Shown piece by piece: positions 11,493-22,874 of a stretch of DNA of 64,000 bases. The DNA comes from Bipolaris cookei (lineage: Eukaryota > Ascomycota > Dothideomycetes > Pleosporales > Pleosporaceae), in the NCBI GenBank assembly GCA_002286855.1, contig NRSV01000002.1:244152-308151 (forward strand), written 5' to 3'. The first letter of the stretch is position 1. The number at the start of each line of letters is the position of its first letter. The notes beneath the pieces were generated by a model. That model was not told the origin of the DNA, did not search any database, and saw only the letters and a program-made list of their open reading frames with translations. The translations under genes were made by a program, and so were the position numbers.

Positions 11493-12093
11493 ATGCGTGC
11501 CTCCATCTTCGTCTCCGCTGTGGCTTTTGCCCTCGCTTCGGCTCAGGTACGTTGAACCTTTTGTATTGCAAACCTTCCATGATCTGGTTCTGACATGATT
11601 ACTATAGAACTCTTCCCCGTCCGAGGACCCTGCTCCCCAGACTGCTTTCCTCACCCAGACAAACTCTCTGGGCGTCGTTACCGGCATGCCCCCGGTTGAC
11701 ACCTCCATTGCCAACCAGCCCGACGCCGTCACTTCTCAGCCTGCTGTTGTCACTTCTCAGCCTCTTCCCGCCAACATTCCCGCTGTCGGCCCTGGTGTCC
11801 ACACCTTGACCCTCGCCGGCACTGGCACTGGCTCCCTTGTCAACCAAACCCGCACTGTCACCGTCAGCGCAAACAACAGCACCACTGTCCTCCTTGCTCC
11901 TTCCACCACCTCCTCCGGCGCTGGTGCTACCGGCAGTGGCTCCGAATCTGGTGCCTCTGGCTCTCGCTCTGGCTCTGGCGCCTCTGCCACTGGCAGCGGC
12001 GGCCGCCCCGACTCCACTGGCGCTGCCTCCAACGTCAAGGCCGCTGCCGGTAGCCTCATGGGCTTCGGTGCTCTCATGGCCGCTTTCCTGTAA
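11493..12093 (+). CDS. Small secreted GPI-anchor-type Ser/Thr-rich protein
   Basis: Two exons, 11493-11546 and 11608-12093, separated by a 61-nt intron (GTACGT donor, TATAG acceptor), giving 179 aa. Exon 1 is exactly a signal peptide core (MRASIFVSAVAFALASAQ). The mature part has NSS and NQT/NNST glycosylation sequons, a central Thr/Val-rich segment and a Gly/Ser-rich linker (SGSESGASGSRSGSG). The C terminus ends in a small-residue site and a hydrophobic tail (LMGFGALMAAFL), as in GPI-anchored fungal wall proteins. Codon use is strongly C-ending, which suggests high expression. I do not recognise a catalytic domain; a structural cell-wall role is inference. Confidence 0.85.
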
Positions 12094-12673
12094 ACGCCCT
12101 TCTCCACGAGACGCGTTTGACGATTTGTTTTTCTGTTCTGTTTCTTGGAGAGAGATGTTTTGATCATGTTCAGAAGTAATGTCCTTAAAGATACCTTAGC
12201 ATGTCGTTTTACCCAAAAAAACGCTACTTGGCGCCCTCCTAGCACTGGCATGTGCTTTTGCATGGGAATTTTGGAACCAGTTCTTTGTAATGTCTGTTAT
12301 TTGACGGTGGAGGAAACATCATGAGGTAATTGAATGAGCCATGTGGTAATTTTACGCCGCGGGGTTTCTTTTGGGTTTCGGTTCTTGAGGTTATACTATC
12401 GACGTGTAGTTGGAAGAGACAACCCATTCTCAAAAAAAAATTAAAAACATTTGAAACACTCTACTGCCTACTACAATCTAGTGAGACTCTAGAGTGACAG
12501 GAAACTTTTTGCTAAAGCTGCAGACTGAGATTAGCGTACGCCAAAACCAACATTGATATGTACCAACTCCACCTCACCCTCTCTCGCAAAAACCTAGGAA
12601 ACCGTTTCCCGTTATCCATTTCTTCTTCCAGCCAGCTAGCCAGCCAGCCAAAAGGAAAAAGCCCCCCTCCATA
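12094..12673. other. Intergenic region without recognised gene
   Basis: 3' flank of the GPI-type protein gene and upstream region of the kynurenine formamidase gene. The 70 bp before the ATG are C-rich and contain CCAG repeats (about 12631-12650). I see no further gene. Confidence 0.6.
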
Positions 12674-13624
12674 ATGGCGTCAACCTCCTCGCTCAAACAT
12701 CTGGGGTCCCTCCCCTACACTACCCCCGCAAGCCGCCTCCGCACCCTCGACATCTGGTTCCCCGCATCCACCGAAAAAGCACCTTCACCCTCCTCTTCAC
12801 TCTGGCTCATCTACATCCACGGTGGCGCCTGGCACGACCCCCTCCAAGACTCAACCTGCATCTCCCCCTTCCTCTCCCACCTCACCACCTCGCACCCATC
12901 CACCCTCCCCCACCTCGCCGGCATCGCAAGTCTCAACTACCGCCTTTCCCCTTACCCCACCCACCCTACACACCCCAGCTCCCCCTCCGACGCAGATCGC
13001 TCAGCTCAGCATCCCACGCACGTCCGCGATGTAGTCGCCGGTCTGCGCTTCCTGCAGCAACACCATGGGTTGAAGCGCTGGATCGGAGTCGGCCATTCCT
13101 GCGGCGCAACGATGCTGGCGCAGCTTGTGAGCGGGATAGGCGCTGAGCCCGACACTGGGCTCGTGGGACCGGAGGCCCTGGTGTTGCTCGAGGGAATATA
13201 CAACATACCACTGCTACTCCGGAACCACGCGCCGCCCGCGTGTCCGCCGGAGATTTCAGATATCTACCGGGGATTCGTCAAGGATGCGTTTGGAGCCGAG
13301 GCAGATGAAAAGGCATTGTTGGAGGTGTCACCTGTATCGGGAAAATATAATACGGAGCAGTGGCCGGAAGGGAGGTTGTTGCTTATTTGCCATAGCTATG
13401 AGGATGAGCTTGTTGAGCGGGCGCAGCGCGATGTCATGTGTGTGACGCTGGATAGGCAGGGGTGGAGTATTGTTATGGAGGCTGGGGATGAGGAGGATGA
13501 GGTTAGGGCCGAAGGGAGGAGAGTGCTTAATGTGAGGGATTTGAAGGGCGGGCATGATGAGATTTGGGAGGATGGGAGGCAGATTGCGACGTTGGTTGCA
13601 GAGGTGGTGCAACGTTTGACGTGA
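12674..13624 (+). CDS. BNA7: Kynurenine formamidase (arylformamidase)
   Basis: Hydrolyses N-formylkynurenine to kynurenine and formate in tryptophan breakdown toward NAD. The protein is 316 aa in one exon with an alpha/beta-hydrolase fold. The oxyanion-hole motif HGGAW lies at residues 49-53, followed by DP as in fungal BNA7. The nucleophile motif is GHSCGA with Ser142, and a C-terminal GGHDEIW supplies the likely catalytic His. The preceding LNYRLSPYPTHP segment matches the hormone-sensitive-lipase-like arm of the family. The gene converges on the stomatin-like gene with about 300 bp between stop codons. Confidence 0.9.
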   Translation: MASTSSLKHLGSLPYTTPASRLRTLDIWFPASTEKAPSPSSSLWLIYIHGGAWHDPLQDSTCISPFLSHLTTSHPSTLPHLAGIASLNYRLSPYPTHPTHPSSPSDADRSAQHPTHVRDVVAGLRFLQQHHGLKRWIGVGHSCGATMLAQLVSGIGAEPDTGLVGPEALVLLEGIYNIPLLLRNHAPPACPPEISDIYRGFVKDAFGAEADEKALLEVSPVSGKYNTEQWPEGRLLLICHSYEDELVERAQRDVMCVTLDRQGWSIVMEAGDEEDEVRAEGRRVLNVRDLKGGHDEIWEDGRQIATLVAEVVQRLT

Positions 13625-13923
13625 GTATAAAGTTAGAGATGCTAATATCTAGACGAAAACCTGCAATCACTCAAGAACATACGCTAGGTGCTGTCTATGT
13701 TTCAAGTCATGTTGATTGGCTGTTGCGATTCCTTATTAATATACAAGGGATGGAGTATTGACACAGGAAACAAGACTCCTCGGGAAATGCTTTTCAATGG
13801 TCCGTATCCAATAACCCTGATGCAATCGTTTCGTGGGCCGTGTTAGTCATACAGCTTTGTGTAATATACAATCGTATCGCGTTCCCATTCTACCTCTTCC
13901 CTTCCCTCAGCCACTGTCCACGA

Positions 13924-15252
13924 CTACCTGTTGTTCAACCTCTGGTCCATGGCCTTGTTGATCTCACTGTGCACCTCACTAGTCCCGCTCTCGACATTAT
14001 TCAACTTGTTCTGAAGCTCTTTGATCTTTTCGCTGGCTTGTGTGCTGGCTCGTCCACCTTCGAACGACTTCGAGGCCTTTGCTTGCGAGGTGCTGACGTT
14101 GCCGTAGACTGCCATGGCACTGGCAATCATGCCGCTGATGTCACCCACGTTACCAGGAACCACAATGCTGGTACCCTCCTTGGCAAGGTTACCAAAGGCG
14201 TCGACATACTTCTCAGCAACAGAGAGCGAAATAGCATTCTGCGCGGCGCCTTCGCCTTGAGCAATGGAGCGTGCAACAGCATCGATACCGTTGGCTGTAG
14301 CCCTGGCCTTGAGCAAGATGGCCTCAGCCTCTCCGCTTGCCATGTTGATCTGCTCTGCCCTCAGAGCCTCCGAGGCCAGAATCACTGACTGCTTCTTTCC
14401 CTCGGCAATGTTGATGGCAGACTGCCTTTGACCCTCTGACTCGAGAATCTCGGCTCGCTTGGATCGCTCAGCAGTGACTTGACGGTGCATGGCTTCGACA
14501 ACAGGTTCGGGCGCGTGAATGTCACGGATTTCGTAGCGTAGGCAAGTAACGCCCCAGTCCTGGGCAGCCTCGTTGATGGCAGCAGTGATATTCGCATTGA
14601 GGTTGGCGCGCTCCTTGAGGACGTGGTCGAGAGAAAGCTGGCCGATTTCGGAGCGCATCGTCGTCTGTGCAAGCTGGGAGATGGCATACTCTGCATCTTC
14701 TACGCCGTAACTGTTTGATGTTAGTATCTTGGTAGCCTCCAATACATCTGGCAGCACTCACCTCGCCTTGTATGCATCAAACACACGAGTGTACAGTACG
14801 CCGTCCAGCTCCAGTGTGACATTGTCGGCTGTAATGGCGCTCTGACTAGGTATCTCAATGGCATTCTCTTTGAGGCTCTTGACATAGGCGATCCGGTCAA
14901 TGAAGGGTATCAGGATAGCCAGACCAGGCTCCAGTATGCGGTTGAACTTTCCCATGCGCTCGACTATCCATGCTGTCTGCTGTGGCACAAAGCGAATAAT
15001 GGTATTTGTGGGCAGGCGCCTATGTGACGAGGAAAAGTACGATGGAGGCCCCGATGCAGATGTTAGCTGGCCGAACGATGAGAAGACACTTGTCGGGTTC
15101 GTGGCGGACTGTGAGCTGAGGTGCGAGTTACTGCGGGCCGACAATGTTGTCACTGCAGCAGCCAGCGGTGTTATCCTCGAGTTTGCCAGTGGCCGCGAGC
15201 CTCGTAATAGTATTGAAGCCGTGGTGGCTGCCAGCCGTGTGCGCGACGCCAT
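13924..15252 (-). CDS. Mitochondrial stomatin-like (SPFH/band 7) protein
   Basis: Homologue of stomatin-like protein 2, a prohibitin-related inner-membrane scaffold. Exons are complement(14762-15252) and complement(13924-14710), with a 51-nt intron (GTGAGT donor, CTAAC branch, ACAG acceptor); 425 aa. The N terminus (MASRTRLAATTASILLRGSR) is a typical mitochondrial presequence, which decided the start at 15252 rather than an in-frame ATG 54 nt upstream. The SPFH domain begins at FVPQQTAWIVERMGKF and the splice joins YKA to SYGVEDAEYAISQLAQT. A long coiled region follows (EAILLKARATANGIDAV), then a band-7 extension (GNLAKEGTSIVVPGN). The C-terminal tail is Ser/Asn-rich. Confidence 0.93.
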
Positions 15253-15669
15253 GGCAAGTTCAATTGTGGCTACGAGGCGGTTGATGACGGACACGCGATG
15301 CTCCAACCATCTAGCGATGCCATCGGCCCATGACTGATGGCATCGCCGGCCGACGCCTTACATAATCAAGCACCCTGGTCATGCACAACGATTACCTAGT
15401 CGGTTAGTGTGGTGGGAGACACTGCAGGTAGCAAGGCGATAAAACGTGCGTGCTCCATTGATCAATTACGCCTCTCTAGCTACAACTATCCTCTGTTTTT
15501 CGACTGACATATCACATATATCTGAAGCTCATATGCTGAGTAAAACGTAGTCTATTTGCTGCTATAACGCCCCCAAATCCATGGTACCAGCCCTCAGTAC
15601 GATAAATCGTGTCACAATAACCCAAACGCCGCGCTATGCTTGATCAAAATCGAAATGGTGGTCCCCTTC
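15253..15669. other. Intergenic region without recognised gene
   Basis: Region between the start of the stomatin-like gene and the stop of the KIN17 gene. No gene or named element is visible. Confidence 0.6.
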
Positions 15670-16653
15670 TCAAAGCTTGATCTTTTTGACAGGCTTCTGC
15701 TCCGACCCATCATCCTTCTTTCGTTTGAAGATGCTTTGACTCTTCATTTGTCCAAGGCCAGCCTTGTTAGCTGGAGTGGCCTTTGCCTTTAGGCCGAAAC
15801 TTAATTTGACGGGTGCTGCATCGACCTTCGCTTCCTCGCCGTCTTTCTTTTCTTCTCTTTGCTTCTCCTCATTAGCCGGCGAATCCGATTTCTTGCCTTC
15901 TGTTGGCGAGGCATCTTCCGCGGGTGGGGTAACTTGTTGTTGTATCGCTGCCTGGGCTGCCGCTCGTTTCGCTTCGATGGCTTTTTTAGCTTCGGCTTCT
16001 TCCTGGGCACGCTTTGCCATCTTTTTGAGCATCTTGTCTTCGCCAGCTCCGCTGCGCGCTTCAGCGGCCTCTAATTCCGCAATCTCGTTGCGTCTCGCTA
16101 CCGCTGCAGCACTGGTATCCCGCCATGCGATCATCAAGCCGTCCTTTTCGTCTTCTTTGACATGACAAATGCCTTCGCGACCAAGGTGTTTTGTGAACTC
16201 CGTGAGCGAGCTCCATTTTGTAGCGTTCACTGTTGACGTTAGTATATTTCCGCAACATTGAGGGTCTTGATATGCTCACTATGCACATGCTCCTTGTCCC
16301 TAATATACTCATTGTAGAATTTGTTCGCAGATATCCACTGTAGACATGTTAGTTGAGCAGCGCTTTACCAGAGCCAAAGAATCTATACACACCTTTTCGT
16401 TATGCGCCGTCCGCAACAAGTTGATGAAATCCCTCTGGAAGTCATTACTGAAGTTGTTGATGAACTTCTTTGGGTCCTCGCCGACAATCTGGAGATTCCT
16501 GACATGGCTCTCGCTCTGGACGTGGCATTTGAATCCGTTGGCGTCGCGACATTGCTTCTGGCAGGGCTCACACCACCAGCGCAAGCGCTGCAGCCCCTTC
16601 GACTTCATCTTGTTCGCGACCCATTTTGTACTGCCAGCTTCCGCTTTGCCCAT
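15670..16653 (-). CDS. KIN17-like DNA/RNA-binding zinc finger protein
   Basis: KIN17 proteins are nuclear and tied to DNA replication, repair and splicing. Three exons: complement(16393-16653), complement(16280-16337) and complement(15670-16229), with introns of 55 and 50 nt, both with CTAAC branch sites; 292 aa. The C2H2 finger is at residues 28-50 (Cys28, Cys31, His44, His50) after the conserved KGLQRLRWWCEPC. The middle exon encodes WISANKFYNEYIRDKEHVH, and the next junction creates the Met of MNATKWSSLTEF, the winged-helix region of KIN17. The C-terminal half is charged coiled coil (EEAEAKKAIEAKRAA) and ends KKIKL. The middle exon is only 58 nt and easily missed. Confidence 0.93.
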
Positions 16654-17087
16654 GATTTACGTGTGTATGCGTGTAGGTATCAGTATGTGTGATGTGGGTA
16701 CGGTGTAGGCGTGAATGCGCGCGAAGTAGTATATGTACAGTGTAATCTAAATACGCTGTAGAATGTGTTCTCGTGTGTCTAAATCGTTACAACTACAGTA
16801 CGAGCGTAGTGCGGCGGGTTGTAGTATCAGGCGGGGTAGCGGGGCGTATTGTGGTAGAGTGAGAGTCGAATGCAGAGTTACGGAAATCTAAACACATCGG
16901 GCTGACCAACACAAAGATCGCCACCCGCGGCATACCAGTCTTGGCACCGGGAAACAGAACCAGGGGTTTCGTGCACGTGCCTCTTTCCTCAATATATCAC
17001 GAAATCAAAACCACGAAGCAGGTAAAACTCGAATCCTCGGAAGCCATACCATTTCTCTGGATCTAGAAATTACTGAAAAAATATTAA
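16654..17087. other. Intergenic region without recognised gene
   Basis: Upstream flank of the KIN17 gene, containing GT-rich sequence (16660-16790). No gene seen. Confidence 0.6.
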
Positions 17088-19042
17088 TTATGACAGTCGT
17101 ACGGGCTTATCCACAGTTCCCTGCCATTCTGTCTTTCCAAATGGTGAATATCTATTGCTACCAGGCGGCAGCCAGTATAACTTATCTTCGCCAGTGATTT
17201 TCTCCGGGTCTGTACCTTCCTTCTTAAGGCGCCCTTTACTAATCTCTAATGTGCCCGTATATTTAAGTGCTGGAATAACTCTCAGAAACAGTGGTACAGC
17301 ATAGCTCGGCAACTGAGCTCGGGCCTGCTTTGTAAGGGCAACGAAGTCGAATATCGACTCTGTCACACCGTTTGCCATGACAATTGAGGCTGCGCCAGCT
17401 CGACCACCGTGACCTGGCACAAGGACGCCGTATATACTCGTTTCAGCAATCTGGGGAAATGTGCCCGTCACGCCCGCGACTTCATTGGTAGAAACGTTTT
17501 CAGATTTCCAGCGGAACGTATCGCCTAGTCGATCGACAAAGAAGACTCGGCCTTCAGCGTCTTGCCGCAGCATGTCACCGGACTTGAACCACCTATTCCA
17601 AGTAAGCATTCTTTCGCCAATTTGACACCATAGAGCTTATATGTCACCTTTTTTAAACACATGCAATTCGCCTATTCTGTGTGGCCGCCTCGTTGTTATA
17701 GTAGCTCGGTACAGCAGACACCATTTCAGGTGTCAGCCGATAAAGCATCTGTCTAGGTTCATTGACGCCGCATCGTATTGCAAATCCATTGCGATCTCTC
17801 ATGATCTCTTCGGTATCGAGATCTATCTTGACCAGTACTTCCTGATTTCGAAACTTCAAATCCCAGATCAACCCGCGTAGTCCAATACAATTTGCTGTAA
17901 AAGGGCCCGCGTTACGATTGAATGATGATACGATCCCATCGGTTGCGGCGAAGAACTCGTGAATGATTGGTATGTTGAAGCGCTCACGAAACGGTTCCCA
18001 CACGTCTGGACGCATGCCATTGCCCCACACCATCTTCACCTTATGGGCACTTTCGTACGGGTTCTTTGGGCCATTTATGAGATATAGACAGAACTCGCCG
18101 ACATACTGAATGATGTTTGCCTCTGAAGCCGCAACTTCAGGCCAGAACGTCTTGTGTGAAAATCTCCTGTTCAATACCACAGTACCTCCGCCATGAATAA
18201 TTGTTACTATACAGAAGCCATGTGCAGAGCCATGGTAGAGCGACATATATGTATACATTCGATCCTGGGGCTTGATATTCAGATACTTTGACATTGACCA
18301 GCCAACCATAAGCCCCCGGACGGTAGTCATGCGCACATCTTTGGGTAGGCCAGTGATTCCAGATGTATATAGTAGTCCTCACACCGACTCTAATTTCATG
18401 TTTTCGGTGCGACTGTTGGGAATTGGCATGTTTTTAGATAGCGATGAGAAGAACGATGGGCCATAGTAGTGAATATTGATGCCCGTCTCCTCAAGTTCGC
18501 CACGGCACTGTTCAACGTTCGCTTTGACATCGATGTCTGCGATGAGAAATCGAGAATTGCATGGCTGGGATGCTTGCTAGCTACAGTGCAGATGCAGCTT
18601 ATGATTGAAGGGTTTACCTTTATGCAATCAATCAATCCCGCCCCTGTCAGGCTCTAGTTTAAAAAACTTGTAGCTGTACTGACTGCATTAAGTGCAAGCC
18701 AAAGCATCAGATGCTCAGGATTATTTCCTCTAACTGTACGCTCAGCTCATCAGTCAGCCAGTTCGCGACCCTCGTATATGCCTCGGAGAACTCCTTGCAA
18801 GACCATGTCTTGCCCTCAAAGATAAGAAAGGGATGGTTTGGTTGTTTTTGGACTTGGTTTTGGACTTGGTTTTGGAAGATATGATGCGTAAGGATGCGCT
18901 CTTGTGCGACACGACTGTTCATGAAATCAATGACTTCAGACGATTGCGTCAACCCACCACTGGTGTTCTTGAGATCGTGGATTATGTGGTATTTGGCGTT
19001 GACGTAGGCAGTGAGAGCTGCTGGTACTGCAGCTCCAACCAC
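17088..19042 (-). pseudogene. Degraded fatty-acid transporter / very-long-chain acyl-CoA synthetase (FAT1/FATP family)
   Basis: Pieces of an ANL-superfamily protein run in order on the minus strand but in different frames. Present are an N-terminal segment (AAVPAALTAYVNAKYH), the PEHLMLWLALNAVST block, the AMP-binding loop YTSGITGLPK, the FATP-type HEFFAATDG motif and the C-terminal GDTFRWKSENVSTNEV signature. Breaks: loss of frame just before PEHLMLW near 18715, an in-frame TAG at 18654-18656, a frame change near 18545, a TGA at 18379-18381 three codons before YTSG, and another frame change near 17655. A minor intron cannot explain all of these. The 5' end is uncertain. The family imports and activates long-chain fatty acids; this copy should not make full-length protein. 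Confidence 0.85.
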
Positions 19043-20942
19043 GATGGGTACTGACGGAGGCTAGTTAGCAATTCCTCTGGATCATTGTAGAGGTGAGCTT
19101 GAAGCATACACGCTATGATAGTTTCACTTCTGAGGTATTTATTCACCTTTGACTCCTACAATAAGAACAATAAATATTGGTCCACCTCTTGACCCTCGAC
19201 CTAGTCCCGAGGCTTCAGAAAGATTTTCACAATTATAATGACTCGTCCCATCTTTTGTAACGCGTTCTAGACATACTGGACGAGCTAATACAGCGGCACC
19301 GAGGTTATTAGCTAGGGAGTTGTTTGTGGGACATGTAGGCTCAGTTTCCCCGCATTTCAGGTTGAATAAAAAAATGATCACCAACACCCTGGCCGCTGTG
19401 ATTTTGCAATATGTATGCAATCTCTCAGTCGAGCGATGAATTCGGAGATAAAATCGTCCAGCACCGACGGTACGAAGCCCGCTTAAAGTCTTTATTGCTG
19501 CTGCAAAACCACTAATAGTATTTTACTTAATATACACTTCGGTATAGTTAGTGCAGAATTAGCGCGTTTATCTTATCGGATTTTGCTTAAAATGATATTG
19601 TAAGAGTGCTGATATTTCGTAGTAAAGGTGACTCGTTTTGGTGGGCTAGCCCGCTTGGTCTTGGTTTTCCGGTTTCATCGATTGACCGATAGGCAATGTT
19701 TCATAGGAGGTCGTGGTGTGATAAAAGCCTCTATATACGCTAGAAATTATCACGATGCGAGAGACACTATACTTAGCAAAACAGAAAATTGTCGTGTAGC
19801 AATGAGTAGCGCCATAAAATTGCCTACTATTGGAACCAAAATCTGATCACGTGACCTGTTCACATATGTAAGAACACATGACAGCCGGGATTCGCTGGTG
19901 ATCACCGGCGTAAATACTGATCTACCAGTACTAATATACAATTGCAAGTCATCTCTGAGTGATCTATGTATCTATGAAAAGGGGATTAGCCGTCATGAAT
20001 AATAGGTGCTTATAGTAATCGGTACAAAGGGGCTTAGTAGTCCCTACCTACTATATACGGAAAAGTTGAGGGTCTTCATGTCAGTCGCTAGTTAGATTGA
20101 AAGCCTCTTTGAATGATTGTAAGATCTCTCATGAAAAATCTCTGAGTTTCCCAGTCATTTTGTAGCAACAAACCACACTGTTTGTTTGTAATTCGTGTCA
20201 TCTTAAAACTCTGCGCATCGTGTTCGAAGTGTTCATTTCAATACTCGACATCTATTTGGAAAGTGGTCTGCAGAAGTCTCAGCAAAGCACTGCTGCGCCG
20301 GCTAGTCGGTTAAGTAAAGCTTCCGACTAATCAGATAGAATTACATAACCCAGTGGCTTTGCTTGATGCACTGCTGCAACCACTAGCTGGTCTAGTCCCC
20401 TACTACTCTATCTCCTAGACAGATCTTATGGTCGTTTATATATTCCCGCCTTATCTAAATAGACAGATCCCCTATATCTACCTCTCCCTACAGCTAACAA
20501 GCGTAGAAGCTAATCAAGTTACATTTACTCGTATAGGAAACAATACTAGAACTAATCGTTATATGTGGATACAGCTGGAATTACTTTGTATTCTGTTGAT
20601 TGCAATTTAAAAAGGTCGTGTCTATAAATAGCAAAATGGAACGGCTATGTGGGCTGGGTTATGAGAAAGCTAATAAGAAATATTCGACTGCGAATGCTGC
20701 ACTATAGCGTGGAGCACAATTGATCGCGGATACATCCTTTGAATATTCAATGATAAAGAATAGGGTGTTTTATAGGGTTGAAGTAGATTTTTACATCATG
20801 CAATACATTTCGCTGATACATCGTTATCCCGCGACACAGCTTGACCCTCAATCTTGACTTCACTAGGTTTGATAAAAAAAGACACACTCTCAGAATTTCA
20901 TGTTACAATGCCTCTTGCAGATGTTCATCGACATATTTTGCA
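19043..20942. other. AT-rich gene-poor segment
   Basis: About 1.9 kb of AT-rich sequence next to the pseudogene with no recognised coding region. A palindrome TCACGTGA is at 19847-19854 and a small hairpin (AGTCGG ... CCGACT) lies near 20303-20327. The composition resembles decayed, RIP-affected repeat sequence, but I could not assign it to an element. Confidence 0.5.
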
Positions 20943-22362
20943 CTACCACTTCTTCCCCTCATCCCCATCAAAATCCTTCCCCTGCCTCTCCCTCTCCATC
21001 CTGGCATCAAACTCCCGCTGCGCACGCTCACGCTCCCTGCTCCTTTCTTCATCGTCGCCGACAAACGCATAGGAATCACCTAGCGTAGATCCCTCTCTGC
21101 GTTCGGGTTCTGGTCTTCGCGGCGACTGCCGTTGTGATTTTTGAAGTGGTACAGGCTGGCCGCCGCGCCGGAGACGGTCCCAGGATGATTCGCCCGATTG
21201 GGATTGGGATAGGGATTGGGAGTTCTTTACTTCGTCTTGGAAGAGGCCACCTGTAGGGGAGGCGTCGTCATCGTCGAATAGAGAAGAATAAGAAGATGAT
21301 GATGATGATGATGACGACGACTGTGCAGGTTGACGATTCCAAGAGCCTGTAGATGGCGGTGCCTGTTGCCTTTTCCGAGGCGACTGTGATGAATTGTTGT
21401 TGGAAAAAGTCTCCCAGGTTTCTGAACTAGTGGATTCAGAGTCCCATGCTTCATTACCGGCAGTCGGACTCATATCGTCGGCTGCATCGTCACGTTGTGC
21501 CGGAGGCTGCTTGCCCCATCTGGCTTGTGGTGATGGACCCCCACCTGCACGATTCTTCACCTGCTCTTGGAATTCTCGACGCTGTTCTTCAATCTCACGC
21601 TCTTGCTGTGCATTCCTCTGCCCCTCGGCATATGATGAAGCCTTTAGCTCAACACCGAAATGTTCCAGCTTAGGGTCGTTGGCTGTATTGACCGCTGCAA
21701 GGGGCTGCGCGATGAGCTGGCCAATTATACTACCCATTTGCCCTGCCACAACCACGTACAGGCAAAATCTCCATGTGTGTCGCGCAAACTGCGCCATTGG
21801 TCCACGGACTGGACCAAACTTATTCACATCAATGTCCTCTACCTTGGGTTGATAAAATGGGTATTTCATCTTGTCCCATGTACGATACCATTGCCATGTT
21901 CCAGCCGCGGCGCCTGTTGCAGCGAAATAGCTCTTTGTTTGTTCAAGCTTGTAGATGTGGAATGCAAGCGCCTGCGCTTCTTCCAGGTTGAGCTGGCGGC
22001 CAACCTTGCGCTCGGCGAACTTGAGTGTTGTTTCGGTTTTGAAGCGGACGGCACGTTCAGAGAAGCCCATGAAGGTGCCTATGACGGGTAACGGGCGCGG
22101 AAGACTGGTCGCGTCGAAGCGATAGCCATTGTTTAGATGGGCAGACGAAGATGCGTAGGGATCATTCGAAGATGGGTAAGGATCGTCTGTGAAGCCTTCA
22201 GGGACATTCTTATCAGCATCTTCAAGCACCATATTTGGTTACGTGTGGTAGAGTCGCGATGTCGTGGGGTTGCTGGGGAAGGTGGGTGGTGAGAGATCGG
22301 GGCTTGGTGGAAGCTTTACCGATGACGGCATCGAACGCAGTCTTGGGATCACCAGGGCCCAT
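20943..22362 (-). CDS. Conserved-looking fungal membrane protein of unknown function
   Basis: The safest reading is one exon from the ATG at 22232 (429 aa). I prefer a two-exon model: complement(22320-22362) encoding MGPGDPKTAFDAVI, a 100-nt intron (GTAAAG donor, GTAAC branch, GAAG acceptor), then complement(20943-22219), giving 439 aa. The splice joins AVI to DADKNVPEGFTDD in frame. The N-terminal half holds a helical region (FKTETTLKFAERKVGRQLN), a tryptophan-rich stretch (GTWQWYRTWDKMKYPFYQP) and one likely membrane segment (FCLYVVVAGQMGSIIGQLIA). The C-terminal half is disordered: Glu/Arg coiled segment, a poly-Ser run coded by repeats, and a charged end (EGKKW). I do not recognise the family and give no function. 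Confidence 0.75.
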
Positions 22363-22874
22363 TTCTGTGATCTGATCTCATGATGCAATGCATCACAATA
22401 AACATATTCCTAGCACCATCATGAGTAAGCTATTTGAAGAAGATTCAGACATATTGCACAACGTGGTTGGGTTTGGAATATTCAAACATGGTCTATTCCC
22501 AAATGCCTTCCTCCCAAACGACAATGCCCCTCACGAAAAGCTACGTACTTATACACTACAATAATTCAAACCAGCTACAAGACCAGCCGGGCCATTACAG
22601 AAACTCCATATGCACAAGGTGAGGGGAAAAAAGAAAAAGAATAGGTTGGTTTGGAAAAGAAACGCCCACCTCTTCGTGCAACGCCACGATTCTTACCGTT
22701 CGCAACGGCCCAACTATGATGGCCGTAAAAGAGAACTCAAAGGGGCTAGTTCCAGCGATCGGTATGGTCTTTTTGCTCGCTCCTGTTGCTTCTTATATAT
22801 ATGTTTGACAACCGCTAAAAGTGTTATTGTGAGGTGATGGTTTGACCGGAAGACTTGGATGGCTATGAGTACTT
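22363..22874. other. Intergenic region without recognised gene
   Basis: Sequence between two minus-strand genes; probably 3' UTR of the UBL3-like gene and the promoter of the membrane-protein gene. Nothing else seen. Confidence 0.6.
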
